NCBI GenBank assembly: GCA_033763655.1
Contig: JANRKD010000015.1
Location: forward strand, 1 to 48,619
DNA: 48,619 bases
Reading direction: 5' to 3'
Source of the DNA: QFOX01 sp033763655
Lineage (GTDB): Bacteria; Pseudomonadota; Alphaproteobacteria; Rickettsiales; UBA3002
Part shown: positions 24,005 to 33,660 of the stretch, piece after piece
Layout of the letters: each line of letters begins with the position of its first letter
How positions within the stretch are numbered: position 1 is the stretch's first letter
Translations under genes and position numbers: made by a program
The notes under the pieces: model-generated
The model's database searches: none
What the model was told of the DNA's origin: nothing
The model's input: the letters and a program-made list of their open reading frames with translations, nothing else

Positions 24005-24106
24005 GGGCGTCATCCCGGGCTCGTCCCGGGATCTCCCGAAACAGGCTGCACGCCTTTACTACCGATACGATGGCAGTATGTGGCAGGAGATCCCGGGATG
24101 ACGCCC
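24005..24106. repeat. long inverted repeat (family R2) between nadC and sdhA
   Basis: The left arm GGGCGTCATCCCGGG begins at 24005 and the right arm CCCGGGATGACGCCC ends at 24106; the inner bases GATCTCC/GGAGATC extend the pairing. The left arm also has its own internal hairpin around CCCGGGCTCGTCCCGGG. It lies between two divergent starts, and similar GTCATCCCGGG units are common dispersed repeats in alphaproteobacteria. A transcript would fold strongly; no T-run makes it a standard terminator. Confidence 0.75.
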
Positions 24107-24139
24107 TATCCATAAACTATCACGTGTTGTATCACAACT

Positions 24140-25924
24140 ATGTCCTACCCCCTCACCCACCACCATCTCGATGTTGCCATTATCGGTGCAGGCGGCGCAG
24201 GGCTACGTGCGGCGATTGCGGCCAGCGAGGGTGGGCTGCGCGTCGGCGTGCTCAGCAAGGTCGATCCTCGCCGCAGCCACACTATGGCGGCGCAAGGCGG
24301 CATCAACGCCGCACTGGGCACCCGTGGGCCGGATGACTGGCGCTGGCACATGTACGACACCGTGCGCGGCTCGGACTGGCTCGGCGATCAGGACGCCATC
24401 GCGCGGCTATGCGAACAGGCGCCGCGCGCCATCACCGAGCTGGCGGAATGGGGCGTGCCCTTCACCCGCGACGACAAGGGGCAAATCTACCAGCGCCCCT
24501 ATGGCGGCCAGACCATCGAATATGGTGGCGACCCGGCCTTTCGCGCCGCCGCCGCCGAGGATCGCACCGGGCAAGCCATCATGCAGGTGATGCTCAAGCG
24601 GGCGATTGACCGCCCGATTACCTTTTATTCCGAATTCTTTGCTCTCGACCTGCTGATGGAGGAGGATGGAAGCTGCGCGGGCGTGCTCTGCCTCGAAATC
24701 GCGACCGGCGACCTGCACGCCTTCCACGCACCGCTGACCATCATCGCCACCGGCGGCTACGGGCAGGTCTATGCCAGCACCACCGCCGCCAACCTCTGCA
24801 CCGGCGACGGTAACGCGATGGTGCTGCGTGCCGGATTACCGTTGCAGGACATGGAGTTTGTGCAATTCCACCCGACCGGGCTGCATGGCTCGGGCATCCT
24901 CATCACGGAAGGGGCGCGCGGCGAAGGCGGCTACCTGCGTAATGCCGAGGGCGAGCGTTTCCTCTACCGCTATGCGCCGCACAGCATGGAGCTGGCCTCG
25001 CGCGATGTCATCGCCCGCGCCATCGTGCAGGAACTGCGCGCGGGGCGTGGCGCCGGGGCGGCGCACGACCATGTCTGGCTCGACCTCACCCACCTGCCCG
25101 CCGATATTTTCAGCACCAAACTGCCCTACATCACCAGCCTGTGCGAAACGCTGATGGGGCTTGACCCGCGCACCGGCCTCATTCCTGTAGTGCCGACGGT
25201 GCATTATTCCATGGGCGGCATCCCGACCAATGTGCAAAGCCAGGTGCTGCGCATCGGGGTGGATGGCGCGGAATCGCCCGTCCCCGGCCTGATGGCGATT
25301 GGCGAGGCCGCCTGCAATTCCTGCCATGGCGCGAACCGTCTGGGCTGCAATTCGCTGCTCGACCTCGTGGTGTTCGGGCGCGATGCAGGCGACTGGGCGG
25401 CGCGCCACCTCAAAAAGACAGCCCGGAAAGAAGCCACCACCAGCGGCACATCGCTCGACCAATCCCTCGCGCGGCTCGACCGCTTTTTTGCCCCGCAGCC
25501 GGGCAACGCGGCAGATACGCGCAGCCTGCGCCACCGGATGCAGGCAACCATGAGCGATTGCGCACCCATCTACCGCAATGGCCCCGACCTCGCGCGCGGC
25601 GCGGCGGTGCTCGAAGCGCTGGCGCTTGAACCGCGTAGCATCGGCGCCACGCCACGGGCATGGAATACCGACCTCATCCACGCACTTGAAACCGATAACC
25701 TGCTGGCGCAGGGGCGCGCCACCCTGCTTGCCGCCCTGAAACGCACTGAATCGCGCGGCGCCCACGCCCGCGAGGATTACCCCGCGCGCGACGACGCCCA
25801 TTGGCTGAAACATTCGCTGGTCTGGGTGGATGCAACGCAGGCGCTGCATTACGCCACGCGCGATGTCCACCTCGCGGCGGGAATGGATGAACCAAGCTTC
25901 GCCCCCGAAGTGCGGGCGTATTAG
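24140..25924 (+). CDS. sdhA: succinate dehydrogenase / fumarate reductase flavoprotein subunit
   Basis: A 594-residue flavoprotein that oxidises succinate to fumarate. Seen: the FAD dinucleotide fold DVAIIGAGGAGLRAA, the covalent-FAD histidine region RRSHTMAAQGGINAALG (about residue 50), QRPYGGQTIEYGG, the catalytic HPTGLHGSGILITEGARGEGG, and EAACNSCHGANRLGCNSLLD. The SHTxAAQGG and HPTG phrases favour SdhA/FrdA over L-aspartate oxidase despite the nearby nadC. The usual partners sdhB, sdhC and sdhD are not adjacent, so it is either a split operon or an extra copy. Confidence 0.9.
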   Translation: MSYPLTHHHLDVAIIGAGGAGLRAAIAASEGGLRVGVLSKVDPRRSHTMAAQGGINAALGTRGPDDWRWHMYDTVRGSDWLGDQDAIARLCEQAPRAITELAEWGVPFTRDDKGQIYQRPYGGQTIEYGGDPAFRAAAAEDRTGQAIMQVMLKRAIDRPITFYSEFFALDLLMEEDGSCAGVLCLEIATGDLHAFHAPLTIIATGGYGQVYASTTAANLCTGDGNAMVLRAGLPLQDMEFVQFHPTGLHGSGILITEGARGEGGYLRNAEGERFLYRYAPHSMELASRDVIARAIVQELRAGRGAGAAHDHVWLDLTHLPADIFSTKLPYITSLCETLMGLDPRTGLIPVVPTVHYSMGGIPTNVQSQVLRIGVDGAESPVPGLMAIGEAACNSCHGANRLGCNSLLDLVVFGRDAGDWAARHLKKTARKEATTSGTSLDQSLARLDRFFAPQPGNAADTRSLRHRMQATMSDCAPIYRNGPDLARGAAVLEALALEPRSIGATPRAWNTDLIHALETDNLLAQGRATLLAALKRTESRGAHAREDYPARDDAHWLKHSLVWVDATQALHYATRDVHLAAGMDEPSFAPEVRAY

Positions 25925-25927
25925 CAG

Positions 25928-28795
25928 CTAATCCGGCTGGATGCCCTCGGGTTCGGCGCTTTTGGTCGGGGCGCTCTCCGTGGCGGGGACAGGGGCGACG
26001 GGTGTGTCTATATCCGCGCCTTCGGATGGGGTTTTCTCATCGAAAATGCCGAAAATGCCGCGCAGGAAGCCCGGCGTCAGCCCCGAGAGCGGGTTCACCC
26101 CGACATCCGGCGCGCTGTAAGTTCCCTTCACGGAATAATTAAAGGCAATCAGCCCCTCGCCCTCGCCCCCGGCAATCAGGCCGATAATCGGGATTTTACC
26201 AAGGATGGAGTTCAGCGCATAGGCCGGCACCACCACCCCTTTAAGCGCTAGCCGGGTGCTGTTGGTATCGACCGTTCCGCTGACGGTAATGCCGAGCGCG
26301 GCGCCGTTGGCCACCCCCTTATCGACCGTGATAATTCCCGCCTGCGACGTGAGGTTGGCCGAGAGTTTTTCGAAGGAAATGCCGTTACCCGTCAGCGCAT
26401 TGCTCAGGCCGGTGAGCGAGCCGATGGAGAGAATGCGTCCGAGAATCTGCGAGTTCTTAAGGGTGAAATCCGTGATAACCAGCCGCGCATTCAACTGCGG
26501 CGGGTTCTTTTTATCGTCGAACGTGCCGCGCATTTCAAGCCGCCCCTTGCGCATGCGTTCGGTGATATCGAGCGCTTTTAACATACTGCCCGCATCGTTG
26601 GCAGTCAGCAGAAACTGGCGCACACCGTTTTCATACCCAATCGTGCCACGCACATCGGAAGTATTGCTGCGGGCCTTGATATTCGCCGACTGACAGCGCG
26701 CCGCCGTGCAGGAAAGCGTGCCAACGACATTGTGAAGCGACTCGGTGGTGCTGAGGCGCAATTCGCCAAGATTAATATCGAGCTTCATCGCCGGAAAATC
26801 ACGCAACAGCCCATGCTCGGATTTTCCATAAGAAACACTGGCATCGAGCCGTTTGCCACGCAGGGTGATACCAGGTATCGCGCCCGATTGGTAGACCAGC
26901 GAAAAATCATTGGCGGAAAGAGCGGTTTTCCCCGCCGCCGCTTCCTGCCCCTTGACCGTAAGATAAAGCGCGCCGCCGGTTTTCTGGCTGAGCGTCATAT
27001 CGCTGACGCCCGAATCCCCCACCCCGAGCGATCCGGCCACCTCGAAGCCCGCGCCCGTAGCTTTCAGCGTGCCATCAAGCGCGCGCACGTCGTAAGCGCC
27101 ATAGAGTTCGTTCTGGGCGATGCCGGTTAATTTCGTGGTAATGTCGTAATCCACCGCATCGAGGTGAATGGCATTCGGGTCGGCCTCGGGCGCATTCGAA
27201 AAAGCGTTGAACTTCAGCGCCATGGTCGCATCAACCGTGCCACTGATCGTTTGCGGGTCAAGCCCGAGTACGTCGTCGAACGTGAAATGCGGCAATGCCA
27301 GCATGCGCGCGGCATCCTTCGCGGGGGCGGAAAGCGTGACTGTCGCCTCCATCGGGATGTGGGGGTCGTTCAGATTCGGTATCCAGAGCAGCGCCTTGCT
27401 GATTTTTGTACCCTCAAGCAGGCTGCCGGTGCCGCTTTCGACCTTCACCGTGGTGCCGGTGAAATGGGCGATGCCGTCCATATGTTCCACCAGCGGGAAA
27501 CCAGGAAGATACTCGAACGTAATGTCGCGCGCGTCGGCCATGGCCGTGACCGCCGCATCCGAGAATGTTTCGGCGGCGAATTCCGCAGGCGTGAGGTTCA
27601 GTTTCAGCGTGCTTTTTTCGGCATAGCCGGATTTCATTTTTCCCGTCACCCAACGCCGCGAATCGGGCGCCATGGTCAACGGCCAGTATTTATACAGCTT
27701 GGTGACGTCGATTTTACCCGTGCCGCCTTCGAGCGTTGCATACCAGCCATCCGCCGCCTTATGGATTTTTGCGGCAGCGTGGATGCTGGTGTCCTCAAGC
27801 TGCAACTGCACCTGCGTCAGGGTGAAGTGCTGCTGCGACCAATCACCCTCGACCGCCAGGCTGCTGGCACCAAGGGCAAGAGGCTCTGCGAACCACTCGG
27901 GCGCATTCAGCCGCATCTTGCTAGTGGCAAGAGCGGCCTGAAACCCATGCACGGAAAAATCTTCGGCAAAATTGAGTGCGATATCGCCATCAACCGGCCC
28001 CTCGACCGCAACCGCGTTGCCGCAGGCGCCCAGCAAGCACAGCAAGTGCGACGGCATCCCCGCCAGTTTCATGTCCAGCCGATGGCCCTTGCCGCCTGCC
28101 GCCATCCGCAACGCCGCCGATACTTTCACCGGCATCTTATCAACCGTAAACGGCATCGCCATCACCGCCTCGAACGAGCCATGGCGGCGACGCATATGGA
28201 AATTAAACGGCGTGCTGACGATTCGGCTGTCCGAAGCTTCGTCGGTGAAGGTCAGCGTCGCCTGCCGGATGATAAAATCATGAAACGGCAGGGAAGCCGG
28301 CTTGCCGCCGCTTTGCCCGTTTTCCGGGACATTCCCGGCAAAGAAAGCGACCATATCCCGGGCCTGCATACGCTCGGGCACATCCTGAATGCCCAGTTCG
28401 AGAACCCCCTGCGCCGTACGCGCCAGATACAGTCTGGGCTGGTGCAAAATCACCTTATGCAGCAAACTGCGCGACGGCAGGAAGCCGAACGGGTCGAGGG
28501 TGGCGAGCACTTCGGGCAATTGGGCGAAGACGCCGCCGTCGCGCTTGGCGAAAGTGACGTTGCTCAGCCGCATTTTGCCAAGCATGGAACTTTTACTCCA
28601 GTCGATGCTGACATGGCCGATGCTGACCGTATAAGGCGCAGAAGGGCTGTTCACCGCCGCCAAAATCCACGGTTTCGCGAAGGCCAGCGAGCGCTCGCCC
28701 CCCTGCAGCCAGAGGCCGAGCACAAGCAGTAGCAAGGCGCACAGGAGCATGCCGCGCAGCGCAACCTTCCAACAGAACCTGAGATGCTTGACCAT
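25928..28795 (-). CDS. large AsmA/YhdP-like (DUF3971-type) envelope protein
   Basis: A 955-residue protein with one N-terminal membrane segment (GMLLCALLLLVLGLWLQGG, about 15-33) and a long beta-rich periplasmic body. The early IGHVSIDWSKSSMLGKMRLS segment and the C-terminal GNGISFEKLSANLTSQAGII to GTVDTNSTRLALKGVVVPAY and INSILGKIP-like block match the AsmA-like C-terminal domain of YhdP/TamB relatives, which are thought to form bridges carrying phospholipid between membranes. A proline/threonine tail closes it. It starts 28 bases from the divergent glnE start, so the two promoters must overlap the opposite coding sequence. Confidence 0.82.
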   Translation of the reverse strand: MVKHLRFCWKVALRGMLLCALLLLVLGLWLQGGERSLAFAKPWILAAVNSPSAPYTVSIGHVSIDWSKSSMLGKMRLSNVTFAKRDGGVFAQLPEVLATLDPFGFLPSRSLLHKVILHQPRLYLARTAQGVLELGIQDVPERMQARDMVAFFAGNVPENGQSGGKPASLPFHDFIIRQATLTFTDEASDSRIVSTPFNFHMRRRHGSFEAVMAMPFTVDKMPVKVSAALRMAAGGKGHRLDMKLAGMPSHLLCLLGACGNAVAVEGPVDGDIALNFAEDFSVHGFQAALATSKMRLNAPEWFAEPLALGASSLAVEGDWSQQHFTLTQVQLQLEDTSIHAAAKIHKAADGWYATLEGGTGKIDVTKLYKYWPLTMAPDSRRWVTGKMKSGYAEKSTLKLNLTPAEFAAETFSDAAVTAMADARDITFEYLPGFPLVEHMDGIAHFTGTTVKVESGTGSLLEGTKISKALLWIPNLNDPHIPMEATVTLSAPAKDAARMLALPHFTFDDVLGLDPQTISGTVDATMALKFNAFSNAPEADPNAIHLDAVDYDITTKLTGIAQNELYGAYDVRALDGTLKATGAGFEVAGSLGVGDSGVSDMTLSQKTGGALYLTVKGQEAAAGKTALSANDFSLVYQSGAIPGITLRGKRLDASVSYGKSEHGLLRDFPAMKLDINLGELRLSTTESLHNVVGTLSCTAARCQSANIKARSNTSDVRGTIGYENGVRQFLLTANDAGSMLKALDITERMRKGRLEMRGTFDDKKNPPQLNARLVITDFTLKNSQILGRILSIGSLTGLSNALTGNGISFEKLSANLTSQAGIITVDKGVANGAALGITVSGTVDTNSTRLALKGVVVPAYALNSILGKIPIIGLIAGGEGEGLIAFNYSVKGTYSAPDVGVNPLSGLTPGFLRGIFGIFDEKTPSEGADIDTPVAPVPATESAPTKSAEPEGIQPD

Positions 28796-28823
28796 ATGAC
28801 CCGTTTACTGAAACAATGCAGCG

Positions 28824-31724
28824 ATGCACCACGCTATTTCAGCCGCTTCTATCACCAGCAACTTGCCACTGGCAAGCCGCGATGCGGAAGCGGCGGGCTG
28901 CCTTGAGCAACTGGCGCAATCGCCGATTCTCGCCGAAGCGCTCGCCAGCGCGCCCATGCGCGCCCTCATCCGCAGTGCGGCTGGCAACGCGCCTTTTCTC
29001 GCCCGGCTGATGCAAAAACACCCCGAGCAACTCGCCCGCATCGGCCATGAGGGGTTCGATGGCGCGTGGGCGGCAATTGTCGCGCAGATGCGTGCGCTCA
29101 ATACCGCCGACGCCGATGCGGCAGCCATGATGCTTGCCCTGCGCAGCTTCAAGGCGCAGGTGGCGCTCACCACCGCTCTTTCGGACCTCGCAGGCCACTG
29201 GGACCTCGCACAGGTGACGCGGGCCTTATCGGACTTCGCGGGCGAGGTGGTGGGGCTGACCTTGCGCCACCTGCTGCACCGGGCGGCGGCGCGCGGCGAA
29301 TTCGCACCCCGCGACGCTCAGGAACCCGAGGTCGGCAGCGGCATTATCATCCTTGGCATGGGCAAACTTGGCGCTTATGAACTAAACTACTCCAGCGACA
29401 TCGACCTGATGGTGCTTTTCGACAGCACAGCGCTGCCTTACCGTGGCGGGCGCAATGCCCAGCATTTCATGAACAAAATCGCCAGCGACCTGACGCACAT
29501 CCTGCAGGAGCGCACCTCGGAGGGGTATGTGTTTCGCACCGACCTGCGCCTACGTCCCGACCCGATGTCCACCCCGCTGGCGGTCACCACCGCCGCCGCC
29601 CTCACCTATTACGAAACCGTCGGCCAGAACTGGGAACGCGCCGCGATGATTAAAGCCCGCCCGATTGCGGGCGACCTGCCCGCCGCCACCGCTTACCTGC
29701 GCGAACTGGTGCCGTTTATCTGGCGCAAAACCCTCGATTTCGCGACGATTGCCGACATTCACTCCATCAAACGGCAGATGAATGTCAAAAGCGGTAAAAC
29801 CATCGAACTGGCAGGCCACAACATCAAAACCGGCATGGGCGGCATCCGCGAAATCGAGTTTTTCGTGCAGACGCAGCAGCTGGTCTGGGGCGGGCGTATC
29901 CCGGAAATCCGGGTGCCCGGCACCCTCGAAGGCTTACGAGCGCTGACGCATTACGAACTGGTGACGCAGGCAAGCTGCGACACACTCACCCGCGCCTACC
30001 AATGGCTACGCAAGGTCGAGCACCGCCTGCAGATGCGCAACGACGAACAGACGCACAGCCTGCCGGGCGATGAAGCAGGCCTGCATGAAGTGAGCCTGTT
30101 TTCCGGCTACGAGGCCACCGCGCCCTTCGCCGCCGCCTGCATCGAAACGCTCAAAACGGTTCACCGGATTTACACTGAGTCGATGATGGATTCGGCGCCG
30201 CTCGCGGTGGATGGCAACCTTGTGTTCACCGGGGTGGAGGCCGACCCCGACACGCTCCGAACCCTCGCCGCCATGGGCTATCAGGAAACGCAGCGCATTT
30301 CGGATATTATTCAGGGCTGGCACCGGGGGCATCGCCGCTCCACCCGCAGTAAGCGTTCGCGGCAGGTGCTCACCGAGCTGGTGCCTGCCCTGCTGACCGC
30401 GCTGGCCAAAACCGCCAACCCCGACGCGGCTTTTTTCCATTTCGATGATTTTATCGACCGCCTGCCCTCGGGCGCGCAGATTTTTTCGCTGTTCCTCTCA
30501 CGCCCGGAAATGCTCAGTTTGCTGGCCGATATTCTCGGCTCTGCTCCGGCGCTCGGCGATACGCTCAGCAACAACCCTTCGCTGCTCGACGGCGTGCTTG
30601 AGGCCGATTTTTTCCTTGGCCTGCCCTCGAAGGAAGAGCTGGAGAACCTCGTCACCGAGCGCCTGCAGTTCGCCCACGCGTTCGAGCAGAAAATGATTTA
30701 CCTGCGCAGCTTCAACAACGAAAAACGCTTTCAGGCCGGTGTGCATTTACTCAAGCGGCTCGCCACGCCCAAGCGCGTCGGCGCATTCCTGTCCGACATC
30801 GCGGAAATCATTCTCCAATGCACCATGATTGAGGTGACGGCGGAATATGCCGCCCATACGCCGGCCTTTCACCCCGTGCCGTTTGCGGTGCTGGCGCTCG
30901 GCAAACTCGGCGGGCGCGAGATGACCTTCGGCTCCGACCTCGACATTGTGCTCATCTACGACGACGGCACCGAGGCCGCCTCCGACGCCCGCGCGCACCT
31001 GACCCGCATCAGCCAGCGCTTTATCAGCGCGCTGACCCTGCTCACCCGCGAGGGGCGGCTCTACGAGGTGGATACCCGCCTGCGCCCCGGCGGCAGCGAC
31101 GGGCCGCTGGCCGTAAGCCTCGCCGCGTTCGACGCCTATTTCAGCAACAGCGCCTGGACGTATGAACATATGGCGCTGACCCGCGCCCGTGTGGTCGCCA
31201 CCAATCACCCCGAATTCGCCGCCCGCATCGAGGCTGTGGTGCGCGCCCACGTGCTCAAACCACGCGACGCCGACAGCCTGTTGGCCGATGTCCTCGACAT
31301 GCGCACACGCATCGCCAAACAATTCCCAAGCCACAACCCGTGGGCGCTCAAGCATGTGCGCGGCGGCATGGTTGACCTCGATTTCATCGCGCAGTATCTG
31401 GTGCTGCGCCACGCGCCAAGCCACCCTGCGCTCTGGCACCGCAGCGCGCGGCAGGTGTTTGAAACCGCGCAAACCTTGGGCGTGCTCGATGAATCCACCA
31501 CCGCCCCGCTTATTGCCGCCAAAAAATTTCTCTCCGATTTAATGAGCCTGCTGCGCCTTTCCGCCCCCGGAGGCCTGATTACCGACGATGCGCCCATCGG
31601 CCTCAAGCGCCAGCTTGTTCAGGTGATGCGGGAGGAGGATTTTGACGCCCTCAAGCAGCATGTGCTCGACCATGAGGCCGAGGTCAGCCGGATTTTCGCC
31701 CGCATGGCCGAAGGTGAATTGTAG
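28824..31724 (+). CDS. glnE: glutamine synthetase adenylyltransferase / deadenylylase
   Basis: A 966-residue bifunctional enzyme that adds AMP to glutamine synthetase or removes it according to nitrogen state. It has the two nucleotidyltransferase domains: the first with MGKLGAYELNYSSDIDLMVL (about residue 188), the second with LGKLGGREMTFGSDLDIVLI (about 700), each followed by a helical domain, with PIGLKRQLVQVMREEDFDAL near the end. An in-frame TGA at 28809 rules out a longer start. No glnA or glnB is in the window. Confidence 0.95.
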   Translation: MHHAISAASITSNLPLASRDAEAAGCLEQLAQSPILAEALASAPMRALIRSAAGNAPFLARLMQKHPEQLARIGHEGFDGAWAAIVAQMRALNTADADAAAMMLALRSFKAQVALTTALSDLAGHWDLAQVTRALSDFAGEVVGLTLRHLLHRAAARGEFAPRDAQEPEVGSGIIILGMGKLGAYELNYSSDIDLMVLFDSTALPYRGGRNAQHFMNKIASDLTHILQERTSEGYVFRTDLRLRPDPMSTPLAVTTAAALTYYETVGQNWERAAMIKARPIAGDLPAATAYLRELVPFIWRKTLDFATIADIHSIKRQMNVKSGKTIELAGHNIKTGMGGIREIEFFVQTQQLVWGGRIPEIRVPGTLEGLRALTHYELVTQASCDTLTRAYQWLRKVEHRLQMRNDEQTHSLPGDEAGLHEVSLFSGYEATAPFAAACIETLKTVHRIYTESMMDSAPLAVDGNLVFTGVEADPDTLRTLAAMGYQETQRISDIIQGWHRGHRRSTRSKRSRQVLTELVPALLTALAKTANPDAAFFHFDDFIDRLPSGAQIFSLFLSRPEMLSLLADILGSAPALGDTLSNNPSLLDGVLEADFFLGLPSKEELENLVTERLQFAHAFEQKMIYLRSFNNEKRFQAGVHLLKRLATPKRVGAFLSDIAEIILQCTMIEVTAEYAAHTPAFHPVPFAVLALGKLGGREMTFGSDLDIVLIYDDGTEAASDARAHLTRISQRFISALTLLTREGRLYEVDTRLRPGGSDGPLAVSLAAFDAYFSNSAWTYEHMALTRARVVATNHPEFAARIEAVVRAHVLKPRDADSLLADVLDMRTRIAKQFPSHNPWALKHVRGGMVDLDFIAQYLVLRHAPSHPALWHRSARQVFETAQTLGVLDESTTAPLIAAKKFLSDLMSLLRLSAPGGLITDDAPIGLKRQLVQVMREEDFDALKQHVLDHEAEVSRIFARMAEGEL

Positions 31725-31798
31725 CCCAACGTTTGCGACTTGTATCACAGCACCGCCTGAATTAAATGGAAGCATCCCTCTTTTAAGGAGTCCCCGCC

Positions 31799-32293
31799 AT
31801 GCCCGCACCCGCGAAAAAGACCGCCACCTCTCCTCTCGCTGAAGGCGCGATGGCGCCCGCCTGCGCGCTCACCCTTACCGGCGGCGAAACCCTTGATTTA
31901 GCGAGCCTTCGGGGCAAGAAAAACGTTGTCCTCTATTTCTACCCGAAGGACGACACCCCCGGCTGTACGACCGAAGCCAAGGATTTCGCCAGCCTTGCCA
32001 CACAATTCGGGAAGGCCGATACCGTCGTCATCGGCATCAGCAAGGACCCCCTTCAAAGCCACGATAAATTCCGCGCGAAATACGCCCTCCCCTTTGCACT
32101 AGCCAGCGATGACAGCGGCATTGCCGAAGCTTTTGGCGTGTGGGGTGAAAAAAATATGTATGGCAAAAAATACATGGGCATCGTGCGCAGCACCTTTCTT
32201 ATCGACAAAGCAGGTATCCTTGCCCGCATCTGGCCGAAAGTCAGCGTTACGGGCCACGCTGCCGAGGTGTTAAAAGCCGTACAGGCGCTCTGA
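31799..32293 (+). CDS. bcp: thioredoxin-dependent peroxiredoxin (Bcp/PrxQ)
   Basis: A 164-residue peroxidase that reduces hydrogen peroxide and alkyl hydroperoxides. The peroxidatic cysteine lies in YPKDDTPGCTTEAKDFASL (about residue 59), and the arginine-bearing VRSTFLIDKAGIL is at the expected place. The resolving cysteine five residues after the first in E. coli Bcp is missing (alanine-lysine here), so it may act as a 1-Cys form or use CACAL-like cysteine at the N-terminus. AAGGAG lies 9 bases before ATG 31799. A lysine-rich N-terminal dozen residues precede the domain. Confidence 0.94.
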   Translation: MPAPAKKTATSPLAEGAMAPACALTLTGGETLDLASLRGKKNVVLYFYPKDDTPGCTTEAKDFASLATQFGKADTVVIGISKDPLQSHDKFRAKYALPFALASDDSGIAEAFGVWGEKNMYGKKYMGIVRSTFLIDKAGILARIWPKVSVTGHAAEVLKAVQAL

Positions 32294-32391
32294 TTTAAGG
32301 ATATCCACAAGAAAAATCCCTCGCACGCTCCAGTTGTCAAAATCGCTGTAACTGCTAGTGGTTGGGAATCAGCACGGAAGGTACATCATCT

Positions 32392-33660
32392 ATGAAAATC
32401 TGTATTTTGGGATCGGGCGTTCTTGGTGTCACCAGCGCTTATGAACTGGCCAAGCGCGGCCACGACGTCACCGTCATCGAGCGTCAGAGCGAACCTGCGC
32501 GGGAATGCTCTTTCGCCAATGGCGGCCAGCTTTCCTACTCACACGCCGAACCATGGGCCAACCCCCACGTGTTTCCCAAGCTGTTCAAGTGGATGTGGCA
32601 GGACGACGCGCCGCTGGTGCTGCGCCCTTCCACCGACCCGCACATGCTGCGCTGGGGCGCGCTGTTCCTGCTCAACTGCCTGCCTTCACGCGCCCGCGCC
32701 AACTGCGAAGTGATGCTGCGCCTCGGCCTGTACAGCAAACAGAAAATGGCTGAATTAATGGCCGATACAGGCATTGAATTCTCGTTCCTTGGCAACGGCA
32801 CACTGCACGTGTTCGACAACCAGAAATCGTTCGACGGCGCGAAACGCCACGCCGAGTTCCAGCACACGCTGGGCTGCGACGAAACGCCGATGACGCCTGC
32901 GGAGTGTTTCGCGCTCGAACCCACCCTCGCCAACACCACGAAAAAGCTGGTCGGCGGCATGTTCGCGCCGCTTGATGAATCGGGCGACGTCCATTTCTTC
33001 ACCAAAAACCTCGCCGATTACTGCGCCCAAAAATACGGCGTGAAGTTTCTCTACAACCAGAAAATCGCCCGCCTGCACCAGACCGGGGGCCGCATCACCC
33101 ATGTCGAAATCGAAGGCCAACACCGCGATTATGTCGCAGGCTTTGATGCCTACGTCATGGCGATGGGCAGCTACAGCGCGCCACAATTGCGCAAACTCGG
33201 CCTTTATGTGCCGATTTACCCGATGAAGGGCTACAGCATCAGCTTCAAGGCCAGCGAGCACTGCCCGAAAGTCAGCCTCACCGACGACGCAGCCAAGCAG
33301 GTTTATACGCTGCTGGGTGACCGTATGCGCGTCGCAGGCACGGCCGAATTCGCCGGCTACAACGACGCCGTGCGCGACGTGCGGATTGCGCCGCTCAAGC
33401 GCGGCATGGGCGAGCTTTTCCCGAAAGCCCCGCAGGAGGAACTCACCGAATGGGCCTGCCTGCGCCCGAGCACGCCCGATGGCCCGCCCATCATCGGCAA
33501 AACGCCCATCACCAATCTATTCATGAACACCGGGCATGGCACGTTAGGCTGGACGCAGGCGGCAGGTTCCGCGCGGCTTCTGGCCGATGTGGTGGATAAT
33601 GCGCCGACCGAAATTCCGCTCAGTGGGCTTGGCATCGAACGCAACCTGATTAAGTGGTGA
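32392..33660 (+). CDS. dadA: D-amino acid dehydrogenase small subunit
   Basis: A 422-residue FAD enzyme that deaminates D-alanine and other D-amino acids and passes electrons to the respiratory chain. Seen: the FAD fold ICILGSGVLGVTSAYELAKR at the start, ECSFANGGQLSYSHAEPWA near residue 40, MAMGSYSAPQLRKLG, YPMKGYSISF, and the C-terminal TNLFMNTGHGTLGWTQAAGS. ATG 32392 has a GGAAGG ribosome site. The usual partner alanine racemase is absent nearby. The stop overlaps the start of the next gene. Confidence 0.95.
   Translation: MKICILGSGVLGVTSAYELAKRGHDVTVIERQSEPARECSFANGGQLSYSHAEPWANPHVFPKLFKWMWQDDAPLVLRPSTDPHMLRWGALFLLNCLPSRARANCEVMLRLGLYSKQKMAELMADTGIEFSFLGNGTLHVFDNQKSFDGAKRHAEFQHTLGCDETPMTPAECFALEPTLANTTKKLVGGMFAPLDESGDVHFFTKNLADYCAQKYGVKFLYNQKIARLHQTGGRITHVEIEGQHRDYVAGFDAYVMAMGSYSAPQLRKLGLYVPIYPMKGYSISFKASEHCPKVSLTDDAAKQVYTLLGDRMRVAGTAEFAGYNDAVRDVRIAPLKRGMGELFPKAPQEELTEWACLRPSTPDGPPIIGKTPITNLFMNTGHGTLGWTQAAGSARLLADVVDNAPTEIPLSGLGIERNLIKW

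Noticed and set aside
24140..25924. L-aspartate oxidase (nadB) because of the neighbouring nadC
   Set aside because: The SHTMAAQGGINAALG and HPTGLHGSGILITEGARGEGG phrases and the overall length fit SdhA/FrdA better.
27164..28732. A 522-codon plus-strand frame opposite the AsmA-like gene
   Set aside because: Composition typical of antisense coding in GC-rich DNA; the minus-strand protein has a membrane anchor and AsmA-like blocks.
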